A stretch of DNA of 38,364 nucleotides from Pleurocapsa sp. PCC 7319 (GTDB taxonomy: Bacteria; Cyanobacteriota; Cyanobacteriia; Cyanobacteriales; Xenococcaceae), in contig NZ_KB235916.1 in NCBI RefSeq assembly GCF_000332195.1, forward strand, positions 37,176-75,539, read 5' to 3'. Positions 25,813 to 34,560 of the stretch are shown here, one piece after another (within the stretch, counting starts at the first letter, position 1; each line of letters starts with the position of its first letter). The notes beneath the pieces were generated by a model. That model saw only the letters and a program-made list of their open reading frames with translations. It ran no database searches and had not been told where the DNA came from. The translations under genes and the position numbers were made by a program.

Positions 25813-26034
25813 ATGGGTTTTAAAGAATTAATTCAAACTGAATTAGAATTTCTCTCAGAAGATGAGTTACAAGAGTTATATGAATTGGTAAAAAGTCGAA
25901 GTCAAAAATATAAGAATAACCATGATGATTTGGGTGAATTATTAGAACGCTGTAAGATTCATACAGGAATTTCTGATCTTTCAGCTCAGCACGACCATTA
26001 TTTATATGGCACTGACAAAAAGGAAGTCGAATAA
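25813..26034 (+). CDS. Small antitoxin of a PIN-toxin module
   Basis: A 73-residue acidic helical protein (LEFLSEDELQELYELVKSR). Its stop directly abuts the GTG start of the PIN toxin gene, a classic module arrangement. No DNA-binding domain is obvious. Assigned as antitoxin by position and size. Confidence 0.7.
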   Translation: MGFKELIQTELEFLSEDELQELYELVKSRSQKYKNNHDDLGELLERCKIHTGISDLSAQHDHYLYGTDKKEVE

Positions 26035-26454
26035 GTGAATCAAGTTTTTGTCGATACTGCTGCTTGGATTGCACTACTAAATATCGATGATGTTTGGCAT
26101 CAAAAAGCACATATAGTTCGTTCGGAGTTGGTAGATAAAAATTATATCTTTATCACAACAGATTTTATTCTACTGGAGGTTGCAGATGCTCTTTGTTTGC
26201 CAATACATAAAAAAAATACTGTTAATTTTTTGCGTAATATTTATCAATTGAAATCTACAAGGGTAATACCGTTAAATCAAGATTTATTTCAGTCGGGCTT
26301 GAGTTTATATGAAAAAAGACTGGATAAGGATTGGGGGCTAACGGATTGTATTAGTTTTGTGGTGATGCAAAAGGAAGGAATTTTAGAAGCATTTACTTCA
26401 GACAAACACTTTGAACAGGCTGGTTTTGCTCGTTTATTAAAACCAAAAGTTTAG
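26035..26454 (+). CDS. vapC: PIN-domain toxin, VapC-like (GTG start)
   Basis: A 139-residue PIN-domain protein. VDTAAWIALLN at the N-terminus carries the first Asp, LLEVADAL near residue 49 the conserved Glu, and WGLTDCISFVVM plus FTSDKHFEQAGF the C-terminal acidic residues. The GTG start immediately follows the antitoxin stop. A second such module in this window (after 4364-5094), probably for plasmid maintenance. Confidence 0.88.
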   Translation: MNQVFVDTAAWIALLNIDDVWHQKAHIVRSELVDKNYIFITTDFILLEVADALCLPIHKKNTVNFLRNIYQLKSTRVIPLNQDLFQSGLSLYEKRLDKDWGLTDCISFVVMQKEGILEAFTSDKHFEQAGFARLLKPKV

Positions 26455-26466
26455 GAGATAGCGATG

Positions 26467-29400
26467 TCAATTAAATATGAAGAGAGGGCGAAGCGTAATC
26501 GCCCATTGCCTAATATTTTGCCGCTGCTGGACTGACAACAGTCGGCTAGCTCGATTTAACCGTACTCTTGTCATCCCTGGTGTATCAATAATTGATTGAA
26601 GCATTTCTTCATCCTCCACAACGTTTAAGGTGTCTGCCAAATCAATAATCGCCTCCTCCGTATCCAAAGGATGAACCTCTCCGAGATTTTGATTTTTTTG
26701 TATCTTACTTGTAGTCTTTAGGTCTGAGGTTTGAGGCTCAGGGGGATAAAAGCTTAAATTAGGTGTCACACTTGGTAGGGTATTTTCTTTTAAAGTAACA
26801 GGGTGAAGTGTGACCGAGTCAACGCTATGTGCAGCAATAGTTGGAGCTGAATTTTGCACCTCGCATTCTTGAGGGGGATTGGTCGGCAGTTGGGTCGCAT
26901 TTTGTTGCCATTCTAGGAGTTGATTACTGGAGTCGATTCTTTGGTCATATTTCAATTTTATGGCTTGTAGAATTGCTCTTCTTACTTCACCGATTAGAGA
27001 TTCAGACTTAATGGAATAGCAACGATAACGAACGCCGTTTTCATCGCGAGCTTGATGAGATTTGGTTTCTAACCCCAGTGAGCGCAAGAGGTTATTCAAG
27101 AATTTAATCGGTGTCTTACCAGGAGTGCCTAAAACTTGCCGATGTTTCTGGTATTGACATTTTTGGAGAATGGATCGAACTTCAGGGGTTTTCTCGTCAT
27201 AGACATATTCTGGGTGTTCCAGAATGTTTTGAATAAAATCGTAGATGCCAACATCTCTGAGTGCTTTGATCTTTAAGTAGTCCTGTCTCAGCTTCCAGGG
27301 TGCATCAATGTTACCTTGATTAAATATTCGGTTGTATTTCTCAATCGATAACTGTTTAGCTAAATCGGGATTTTCGAGTAGATGATATAGCTCGCATTGT
27401 CTAATCAATCGGGGTTGATCGTATTTAACTTGTTTAATAAAATCGGGACTCCAGATCCGATTGTGATTAATGCCAGGAAGTCGAGAAACTAAACCAGCCT
27501 TCATTACTGCGCAGCGAGTCTCCCAGTTAGCATCAAAATCAAGTTTGATTTGTTTTTGTCCCAGATATTTATCGCTGGCAGCAAAAATATCTTGACTGTT
27601 TTGCTGCTTAACTTCGGTCTGAGCTTCTTTTTCTTTCTTAGCGATTGTCTTTCTTTGGCTAATTGATTCTAGAGTGACAGCTTCAACTGGATAACCAGAG
27701 TTGAGCAGTTGTTGTTTGAGGCATTTTCGATAATTACTAAACTCATGATTGCGGATAGCTGTGATCGTGTCAGCAGTGGTGGTGTAGGGGTCAAGATTAT
27801 CTTGGTAAACTTGCTGTAAGTAGGCTATTTTGATTTCTGGAGACTCAATACTATTAAGAGTTGAATGCAATTCTGACATTAACGCTCGCGCTCTATCAGC
27901 TTGAATGCTCTCAACATTAGAAGGACGACGAATACTATCTTCAGACCGAATAAATTGCTTACACCAAACAAATTTAGGTACATTGGTATCTCTAACCCTG
28001 CCGAGCATTTGAATCATGCTATCGACATCTAAGCAGCCAAAAAAGAAGCAAAAATGCTCGCTGAAGTAATCCTGAGTGGGAATATCTAAACCAGATTCGG
28101 CACTGGGAGAATAAATTATGTATTCTGGTTGATGTTCCCGAATGTACCGCTCGGGGTTAGTAAAGAACTCTTTAACGTGGTTCTCTGAGACAGTCTTAGA
28201 ATCAATTCTAATGCCCGTTCTGCCTTGTTCTAGTAATAAGTTCTCTATTGACTCACAGAAAACTTGAGAATCGCTGGCAATGACAGGACAATAACTATTG
28301 AGTAATTTTTGGACCCAAGGAGTGCGATCGTTAACTCGAATTTTCTCATCAATATCAACAGTACCTTCAAGTAGATAAATCTGTGCCTTGTCACCTTGAT
28401 GGGTATTCTCAATGGTTACTATTTGCTTACTGGGACATAATTCTTGGAAGAATTTAACTGCCCAGTCTTGCAGATGAGCGTCAAGGCAGATGAGGCGATC
28501 GCAGCGATTAACCATCTCAGTAAATAACTGTTTGACCTGGCTAAATTGCTTGATAGTGGATGAGAACAGAAAGTGTTTAAGTACGGAAATAATCTCATCA
28601 ATGACAACAATTTTGTGGTCAAACTGGTCTGGTTCATAATGAATTAGGCTATCAATACAGTTAGTAACTTTGACTCCAGGATCGTCTAGACTAAATTCCC
28701 TGAGATTCTTATCAGACTGAAGATGGTAAAATCCGAGCTGTTTAGCTTTTTCGTTGAACTGCAAGAGTAAAGTATTGCGATATCCGAGACCGATAATGCC
28801 ATAGTTTTGAACCGACAATAAATTCTTAATTAGTTCGGTGGTTTTACCCGAACCTAATCCCGAATTAATCAAGGCAATAGTGTTCGATTGTGGTAAACCA
28901 AACTCAATATATTTTTTCTCAATTTTTATCTGGGGAGAAAACTGTTTATAGTTTCTCCAGTTATCCCATTGCTGTTGAAGATATCGCTGCTTTTTGGCGA
29001 GTTCGTAAAATTCTGTTGGCGATAGATATTGGGCATTAGCCAAAGTGGCGGCATCAATCTCATCAAAATCTTCAAATTGCTCCTTGCTGAGTTGCCCCCA
29101 CCAGAGGATTGTAATGGTCTTACCAAATCGCTGGAGAAACTCAATTTGTTGCGACCAACGTCTCATTACATGGCTGTTAAGAGCATCACCAGCATCAGGA
29201 ACGAGTACCAATTGCTCATAATCAGAGACGATTTGTGTAAGTTGTTCGGGACTACCCCGAAAATGTCCACCAGCAGCACCACAAACGGCTAGATTATGTC
29301 TTTTGCTGGCAACATAGGGTTTGAGTATGCCTTCGGATAAATAAAGCGTTTTCGAGGCATTCTCAATGGGCTTTACTATGGTGACGGGTAGTTCACCATT

Positions 29401-30021
29401 AGGAAGATGAGAAGAAAAGGTACTTTTAGCCCAACGATATTTGTTCCTCTCGGTTACTCCGTGTACTCTCAACTGCCAGCCAATAACCCGTCCGTGTTGA
29501 TCGAATGCAGGGCAGCTATAACCGTCGTCTCTGGTAGTAAATCTATCGCCAAGTACTCCTGGTAAATTCTCTGGTAAATCTAAATTAAATCGTTTCCAAG
29601 GGTCAATAGAGAAGAATAGACCATCTGTTATCTCAGCTTTAGATAAACCGCGAGCAGATAATGATTGTTGGTCGCGATCGCTCAATCCAACTTTGGCTGC
29701 TAATTTTCTGATAGCTAGATCTCGACCATCAGCATTAAGGGCGTTGTCAGCTAAGAATTGTTTCTGATTGCGCTTCTGGTCTTGCCTAATTTGCTTATTA
29801 AGCTCGTATTGTTGCCGATTGAACTCTTGAGCATTATCTCTGGCATGAACGCCCCAAACACCATTAGACGATGTTTTAGTCCATCTATAACCAGCTATTC
29901 CTGAGTCTTGTTCGATATAACTGTGACAGAGGACTAGATTGTTCTGTCCTAGACGACAGTCGCCAGAAGTATTTTGGCAAATTGGGCAAGAGTTGTTTTG
30001 TTTGGTAGGAATAAATTTCAT
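26467..30021 (-). CDS. Plasmid replication protein, CyRepA1 family
   Basis: A 1184-residue protein of the cyanobacterial plasmid replication type that joins primase-like and helicase-like parts. N-terminal zinc cluster CPICQ...DCRL...VLCH (residues 12-33). DUF3854/Toprim-like region with TLYLSEGILKPYVA near 233 and LVLVPDAGD near 270. P-loop LINSGLGSGKTTEL near 395 and IVVIDEIISVLKHF near 480 as Walker A and B of a helicase-like ATPase. A GRVRDTN arginine-finger-like motif lies further on. The last residues (WAITLRPLFIFN) are encoded by a GGGCGA/TCGCCC repeat that has replaced the original end. The gene is minus-strand, facing away from the structured leader region (30022-30912). Confidence 0.9.
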   Translation of the reverse strand: MKFIPTKQNNSCPICQNTSGDCRLGQNNLVLCHSYIEQDSGIAGYRWTKTSSNGVWGVHARDNAQEFNRQQYELNKQIRQDQKRNQKQFLADNALNADGRDLAIRKLAAKVGLSDRDQQSLSARGLSKAEITDGLFFSIDPWKRFNLDLPENLPGVLGDRFTTRDDGYSCPAFDQHGRVIGWQLRVHGVTERNKYRWAKSTFSSHLPNGELPVTIVKPIENASKTLYLSEGILKPYVASKRHNLAVCGAAGGHFRGSPEQLTQIVSDYEQLVLVPDAGDALNSHVMRRWSQQIEFLQRFGKTITILWWGQLSKEQFEDFDEIDAATLANAQYLSPTEFYELAKKQRYLQQQWDNWRNYKQFSPQIKIEKKYIEFGLPQSNTIALINSGLGSGKTTELIKNLLSVQNYGIIGLGYRNTLLLQFNEKAKQLGFYHLQSDKNLREFSLDDPGVKVTNCIDSLIHYEPDQFDHKIVVIDEIISVLKHFLFSSTIKQFSQVKQLFTEMVNRCDRLICLDAHLQDWAVKFFQELCPSKQIVTIENTHQGDKAQIYLLEGTVDIDEKIRVNDRTPWVQKLLNSYCPVIASDSQVFCESIENLLLEQGRTGIRIDSKTVSENHVKEFFTNPERYIREHQPEYIIYSPSAESGLDIPTQDYFSEHFCFFFGCLDVDSMIQMLGRVRDTNVPKFVWCKQFIRSEDSIRRPSNVESIQADRARALMSELHSTLNSIESPEIKIAYLQQVYQDNLDPYTTTADTITAIRNHEFSNYRKCLKQQLLNSGYPVEAVTLESISQRKTIAKKEKEAQTEVKQQNSQDIFAASDKYLGQKQIKLDFDANWETRCAVMKAGLVSRLPGINHNRIWSPDFIKQVKYDQPRLIRQCELYHLLENPDLAKQLSIEKYNRIFNQGNIDAPWKLRQDYLKIKALRDVGIYDFIQNILEHPEYVYDEKTPEVRSILQKCQYQKHRQVLGTPGKTPIKFLNNLLRSLGLETKSHQARDENGVRYRCYSIKSESLIGEVRRAILQAIKLKYDQRIDSSNQLLEWQQNATQLPTNPPQECEVQNSAPTIAAHSVDSVTLHPVTLKENTLPSVTPNLSFYPPEPQTSDLKTTSKIQKNQNLGEVHPLDTEEAIIDLADTLNVVEDEEMLQSIIDTPGMTRVRLNRASRLLSVQQRQNIRQWAITLRPLFIFN
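26486..26504. repeat. Small palindromic repeat forming the replication-gene 3' end
   Basis: GGGCGA-AGCGTAA-TCGCCC is a 6-bp inverted repeat with a 7-base loop, in the style of cyanobacterial dispersed repeats. It encodes the last dozen residues of the replication protein, much as the repeat at 4816-4832 does for an antitoxin. Confidence 0.5.
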
Positions 30022-30024
30022 ACC

Positions 30025-30049
30025 ACACCTCCCAAGTCACAAGAGGTGT
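30025..30049. promoter_or_regulatory. Hairpin upstream of the replication gene
   Basis: ACACCTC and GAGGTGT form a 7-bp stem around an 11-base loop, embedded in a longer CCACAC...GTGTGG pairing, directly before the start of the replication protein. It may control translation or be a leader RNA structure. A second inverted repeat, GGTTCACC/GGTGAACC, follows at 30155-30188. Confidence 0.5.
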
Positions 30050-30154
30050 TCTTGAAGTGTGGTGGTAGCGAATTCTGTAGCGATTGCAGTCGTCCAGATG
30101 GATAATTTTGGTAGTTTGTACGATAATCCTGATTAGAAATGAATTTTTTCATGG

Positions 30155-30188
30155 GGTTCACCTGTTTGTATTGTTTGCGGGGTGAACC
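30155..30188. repeat. GGTTCACC/GGTGAACC inverted repeat
   Basis: 8-bp arms separated by 18 bases, ~135 bases upstream of the replication-gene start. It may be an operator or part of the origin. Confidence 0.4.
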
Positions 30189-30550
30189 TTCTATTTGTTA
30201 TGGAAGTAACTTTGTACTGAAGAAAGTTGGCGAATCTAGCTAGTGCTGACTCAATACTTCAAGTTATAGGTATCTTTATTGATTGGTTATGTCTGGGAAA
30301 AGGTTAAAGGTCTTCATCAGGGTCAAGGGTCAAGCTACTTCTGAGCGGGGAAAGGAAGATTCATCTGCTACTTGCGTAGACCTTTGTTCCTTTGTTTCTT
30401 TCCCCTTTATAAGCCTTTATAAGAATCTACTTACGTCGTTAGCTCTACCTTATTCCTTTGTATCTAAGCCTTTTTCCTAACATCATCAGTTAATAAAAAT
30501 TTTTTCTACGAGAAGTATTGACTGCCATCCTTCCTAAACATCAATAATTA

Positions 30551-30652
30551 GGCTATCCTGAAGCTAATAAAATAATTTTATTGGTAGTGGATTTGGTGTT
30601 ACCACTTGTAGTAAGCGACTGGTAATCGCTTAGGATTAGCTTTTGGATAGTC
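30551..30652 (+). ncRNA. Compact multi-stem element, possible structured RNA or origin
   Basis: A closing stem pairs GGCTATCC-TG-AAGCTAAT (30551-30568) with ATTAGCTT-TT-GGATAGTC (30635-30652), 15 Watson-Crick pairs plus G-U wobbles that work only if the plus strand is transcribed. Inside lie AATAAAAT-A-ATTTTATT (30566-30582, competing at its edge with the closing stem), a GTGG/CCAC stem (30587-30605), and TAAGCGA-CTGGTAA-TCGCTTA (30612-30632; 7-bp stem, 7-base loop). The element sits in an 891-base non-coding gap (30022-30912) between the replication and relaxase genes. It may be a copy-number control RNA antisense to the replication leader, or an origin structure. It does not fit a tRNA. Elsewhere in this gap I see only repeats. 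Confidence 0.45.
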
Positions 30653-30912
30653 TAGTTGGGCTGAAAAACAAAGTTACTCCAGCAAGTAGAAGGCATCAAG
30701 TCACTTTTTTTTGTGACTATAGTTATTTACGTCAACTGGTAGCTGCTGTTTTGGCTCTTCAGGTTTAAGTTTGTTGAAAAACATTTAATCTGCTCCTTTT
30801 TTTTGGCTGACTCTATTATTAACTCTCTTTGACTCTATTTACTAGGGTTTAAGAAGAGTTAATCCGAAAATTCCAGCTATGAGTTTTGATTGTCGAGGTA
30901 GAAGAAATCATT

Positions 30913-32247
30913 TTATCTAGATCTTTTTAATGTTTTCTTGGGTTTTCTAACTAACTTTTCTGTATGAGACTTGGCTGTTTCTGGATTTGGTCTTGATTGG
31001 TTTTGTTGTTCGATTAACTTGCGGATATGGTTTAGGGGAATTTGATTTTTAGCAATATGAATCACACCATTACTTTTGATTTTTGCTGTAAAGATATCTA
31101 AATCATTTTCATCTTTACCTAGTATTAAAATCTGTTCTGGATTAGATGTTTGAGTAACTTTGAAAGTATAAAAACCAACTCTTTTATTTTCATCATCAAA
31201 CTTCCATTTAATGGTTTTTTCTATTTGGTTTGATTCGAGTAATCTATTCTGTAATAAGTTAGCTAAATATTTGGGTGAATAATCTTCAGCCACTTGTTCT
31301 TGGGTTTGTGGCAATTTTTTGAGCTTCGCGATCTGCTGAGCAGATAAAATATTCTTTTTTTCTTGCCATTGATTATTTTGAAGTTCGGCATAGTAGATAT
31401 GTATATTGTCTTTGACTAATGAAATGGTTTGGTTATTTTTTGAGGAGTTTAAAGTAATTTCACCAAAGGTTTTACTATCAACTTGATACTTTTCTTGGTG
31501 AGTAATATTAGAAAATTCATCAACTGATTTAAAGTAGTTCAGAAAATTGTTGTAAACTGTTTCTGCCGAAATAGAAGATGCTTTCTGAGATTGTTTTGGT
31601 AATTGAGTGTGGGGAACTTGGTAGGGGAGCCTTTGGTTTGGCGACGTATTTCCTCCCATTGTCCAAGCACCATGTTGATTATTAACTAGCTTCGACTCTT
31701 GACCATAATCTTTTGTCCCATCGAGATGTTGAGTTTTTTCCCTGTTTCTGGCAGACCAAAAATTTGTCCAATCAAATCCTAATTGGGTCAGATTTCGCTG
31801 CTGTTCAAAATTACGGAGGAAATTTTCGATCTTGTAATAGTCATAATAAAAGTTGGCACATTGACAGTCAAAACCGACAGCATTGGCAACTAGGTGCAGA
31901 TGCTTTCTCAACTTGTTGCTATGGGGAAAATAGGTATCTTGGTGAATCACAGCAATCACTTGATGATGGTTCAGTTCTAGTTCATCAACTAACTCGAAAA
32001 CCAATTCAGACCAATCAGCATTGGAGAGAGAGTCATCAATGGCTGGTGAAATAGATAAATGGTAGACAGGCTTTTTAACACGCAAGTTGAGGGAAGCTTG
32101 GTTAGAGAATCTATCAACTATCGTTTCAACATCACCATGAAAAGCTTCAGCCAAGTTGGCAAAGACAACCTGGGCTTTTTTCTGGGCTCCTAAAACATAT
32201 CGTATGGTGGAACTAAAATTTTGACCTCGGCTAACTTTTCCAATCAA
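30913..32247 (-). CDS. Relaxase/mobilization nuclease
   Basis: A 444-residue relaxase. The catalytic Tyr is in TIRYVLGAQ near residue 17, and the metal-binding histidine triad is HQDTYFPHSNKLRKHLHLVANAV near residue 105-125 (HxH at the end). This is the PF03432-type nuclease that nicks oriT for plasmid transfer. The C-terminal half is a lysine/glutamine-rich region of unclear role. The start is TTG at 32247, five bases after the stop of the accessory gene; the start seems right because MIGKVSRGQNFSSTIRY is the typical relaxase opening. No type IV coupling or secretion genes are seen, so the plasmid would be mobilizable and not self-transmissible. Confidence 0.88.
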   Translation of the reverse strand: MIGKVSRGQNFSSTIRYVLGAQKKAQVVFANLAEAFHGDVETIVDRFSNQASLNLRVKKPVYHLSISPAIDDSLSNADWSELVFELVDELELNHHQVIAVIHQDTYFPHSNKLRKHLHLVANAVGFDCQCANFYYDYYKIENFLRNFEQQRNLTQLGFDWTNFWSARNREKTQHLDGTKDYGQESKLVNNQHGAWTMGGNTSPNQRLPYQVPHTQLPKQSQKASSISAETVYNNFLNYFKSVDEFSNITHQEKYQVDSKTFGEITLNSSKNNQTISLVKDNIHIYYAELQNNQWQEKKNILSAQQIAKLKKLPQTQEQVAEDYSPKYLANLLQNRLLESNQIEKTIKWKFDDENKRVGFYTFKVTQTSNPEQILILGKDENDLDIFTAKIKSNGVIHIAKNQIPLNHIRKLIEQQNQSRPNPETAKSHTEKLVRKPKKTLKRSR

Positions 32248-32252
32248 AGCGA

Positions 32253-32606
32253 TTATTCCTCAAGCTGTTGATGTTTTGTGACTAGTTGTTGAATAAAGTT
32301 GTGAGCTTCGTCGATGAAGCAATTACTTTTGTAAATAAAGCGATTTCGATTTTCGGGTGATTCTGAGATCAACAGACTATAGCTTGAGAGAAGTCGGTTA
32401 TAGCTTTGAAGCATTTCTCGATCTGCTTGATGACGACCAACTAAGGAATTCAAACTAGAGAGTAAGTTGGGTTTTCTTTTCAGCAGCTGATTTAAAAGCA
32501 AGATACTTAGGTCATTGAGAGTAATATTTTTAGCCTTGGCTAAACTTTTCAAGGTTTGTTTGAGTTCTCTGGGAACTCTAATTCGTAATTCATCAGTTTG
32601 GCTCAT
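32253..32606 (-). CDS. mobC: MobC-like ribbon-helix-helix accessory protein
   Basis: A 117-residue protein. Residues ~5-45 form a ribbon-helix-helix (LRIRVPRELKQTLKSLAKAK) and the rest is helical. It is located immediately upstream of the relaxase gene, in the same direction and 5 bases apart. MobC-type proteins bind oriT and help the relaxase open it. The palindromic repeats just upstream (32811-32981) are natural candidates for its site. Confidence 0.75.
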   Translation of the reverse strand: MSQTDELRIRVPRELKQTLKSLAKAKNITLNDLSILLLNQLLKRKPNLLSSLNSLVGRHQADREMLQSYNRLLSSYSLLISESPENRNRFIYKSNCFIDEAHNFIQQLVTKHQQLEE

Positions 32607-32810
32607 CAGCTCATGAAGTTGTTTTGTAGTTATTAATTAGTGTGATGGGCTCGATGTGTTTTGTTATGCATCGATATTCTCAAATTAATGATTTTCTCGG
32701 AGAAAGACAAGCTATCAAAAATATGCCGCAGTTAACATTGCTAGCTAATTCTGTACTACAAAAAAAAGCGATTTTTTCAAAAATCTAGAAAATCCTGAAA
32801 AAACATAGAT

Positions 32811-32981
32811 TGTCATGACATATTCTCTATTTGTCATTACTCAGTCATTACTCAGTCATGACAAATAAATCAAAAAAATTTAATAAAATAGCTAAACCAA
32901 GTTGAATATTATGTTTGTAATAATTTTTTGTCATTACTCAGTCATGACATATCCTCTGTTTGTCATTACTCAGTCATGACA
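32811..32981. repeat. Repeated imperfect palindromes upstream of mobC (oriT or iteron candidates)
   Basis: A palindrome of form TGTCAT-N9-ATGACA, whose centre is TACTCAGTC, occurs at 32843-32863 (with an extra CATTACTCAGT unit giving an extended form 32832-32863), 32929-32949 and 32961-32981. A half-form TGTCATGACA is at 32811-32820. The copies are identical to one another and separated by AT-rich DNA. They lie in a 543-base gap (32607-33149) with no gene. Likely binding sites for MobC or another plasmid protein. They are unequally spaced and have no spacers of constant length. Confidence 0.75.
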
Positions 32982-33224
32982 ATTAACAAGCCAAATATTT
33001 ACAAAACTTTGCAATATATTTTAATTGAAAATAAGTATGTAGGTTAAAAAATAATCAAACGCTTCCAAAGAAAACAACAGCTTTGAGAAACTAAAATTCG
33101 CATCTAACTACTAGAACATACTTTTAAGAAGTCATACTTGGTATTGAGCTAGGGCAAACGCATCTTAAATTGAGTGAAAATGATAAATTAATTTGGTATG
33201 AAACTAGAGCGTAACTAAGGGAGA

Positions 33225-34352
33225 ATGAAGCTAAAGCCAAAGATTACTTTGTTAGATCATTTTACCAATTTGACCGACCCCAGAATAGACAGAACCAAAG
33301 ACCATAAACTAATCGATATTCTAGCTATTGCAATCTGTGGAATGCTGTGCGGTGCCGATAATTGGGTAGCAATGGAACAATACGGAAATGCCAAAGAAGA
33401 ATGGTTACAGCAGTTTTTGGAACTACCAAATGGTATTCCTTCTCATGACACCATTTCGAGGGTATTTGCGAGAATTGACCCAAAAGAATTTGAACAATGT
33501 TTTCGAGATTGGGTCAAATCAATATCAGAACTAATTCCAGGAGAGATAATCAGTATTGATGGCAAAACGGCTAAACATTCTGGCTCTAAGAGCAAAGGGA
33601 AAAAAGCGATTCATATAGTCAACGCATGGGCAACAGAACAAAGATTGGTTCTAGGTCAGACAAAGGTAAAGAATAAATCCAATGAGATTACAGCAATCCC
33701 AGAATTAATCGAGGTATTAGAACTATGTGGATGCTTAGTAACTATAGATGCGATGGGGACTCAGACGAAGATAGCTAAGTTGATTCAAGATAACGGTGCT
33801 GATTATTGTCTGGCATTGAAAGAAAATCAGCCAAATCTTTTCCAGGAGGTAGTAAATTTATTTGACCAAGCAGAAGAGAGTGATTGGTCAGAGGTAGAGC
33901 ATGATTTCCATCGCACTATCGAAAAGGGTCATGGAAGAACGGAAATACGTCGTCATTGGACAATGCCAGTCACAGAATTGTTCTTTGATGAGTCGAAATG
34001 GTCTGGTCTGCAAAGCATTGGCTTAATCGAATCTGTCAGAAAAGTCGATGGCGAAACAACAACGAATAGACGATATTATCTCAACAGTTTTAGCAGTAAT
34101 GCTCAAGTACTAGCTCATGCTGTACGCAGTCATTGGGGTGTGGAGAACAATGTCCATTGGGTCTTAGACGTAGCTTTTAAAGAGGATGATTCTCCAGTCC
34201 ACTCCGACCATGCCCCCGAAAACCTATCCCAATTGAGAAAGATGGCTTTGAATCTTTTATCGAGGGAAAAGACTGCCAAGGTTGGTGTAGCTAATAAAAG
34301 ACTCAAGGCAGCTTGGGATAATCAATATTTGGCTAAAGTTTTAGGTCTTTAA
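33225..34352 (+). CDS. ISAs1-family transposase, copy 2
   Basis: A 375-residue DDE transposase, identical in sequence to copy 1 (11120-12247), with the same ISIDGKTAKHS, VTIDAMGTQ and HWGVENNVHW motifs and intact frame. The start is preceded by AAGGGAG. Identity of both copies indicates recent transposition or gene conversion. Confidence 0.95.
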   Translation: MKLKPKITLLDHFTNLTDPRIDRTKDHKLIDILAIAICGMLCGADNWVAMEQYGNAKEEWLQQFLELPNGIPSHDTISRVFARIDPKEFEQCFRDWVKSISELIPGEIISIDGKTAKHSGSKSKGKKAIHIVNAWATEQRLVLGQTKVKNKSNEITAIPELIEVLELCGCLVTIDAMGTQTKIAKLIQDNGADYCLALKENQPNLFQEVVNLFDQAEESDWSEVEHDFHRTIEKGHGRTEIRRHWTMPVTELFFDESKWSGLQSIGLIESVRKVDGETTTNRRYYLNSFSSNAQVLAHAVRSHWGVENNVHWVLDVAFKEDDSPVHSDHAPENLSQLRKMALNLLSREKTAKVGVANKRLKAAWDNQYLAKVLGL

Positions 34353-34487
34353 GAACCCGCAATCATCTCTCATTTTTTGGTTGAAATGCTTGTTTGAGCA
34401 AGTGGAGAATCAAGCATAATTTTGAGCTGCCAAAATTAGCTTTATACACCTTTTTTTCTCTTATATAAGGGTTATTTAGGCTTATTT

Positions 34488-34506
34488 CAACTTATCAGAT
34501 AAGTTG
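34488..34506 (+). terminator. Hairpin downstream of IS transposase (copy 2)
   Basis: CAACTTATC-A-GATAAGTTG, followed by TTTT-rich DNA. Same structure as in copy 1 and the left-edge remnant; the centre base differs from copy 1. Confidence 0.45.
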
Positions 34507-34560
34507 ATTTTAATATCTTTATCCTAACTCCTTTTTTATCACGATTAAGATGCGTTCGCC

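Noticed and set aside
30283-30480. 65-residue plus-strand open frame in the replication leader
   Set aside because: Lies in a region of repeats and AT-rich DNA with no upstream signals or similarity; probably chance.
30551-30652. tRNA gene
   Set aside because: The 7-base-loop hairpin suggests one, but there is no T-arm (GGTTCGA) or standard acceptor stem; the closing stem is far too long.
32811-32981. CRISPR array
   Set aside because: Repeats are palindromic, few, unequally spaced (32 to 86 bases) and lack cas genes and spacers of constant length; better read as binding sites.
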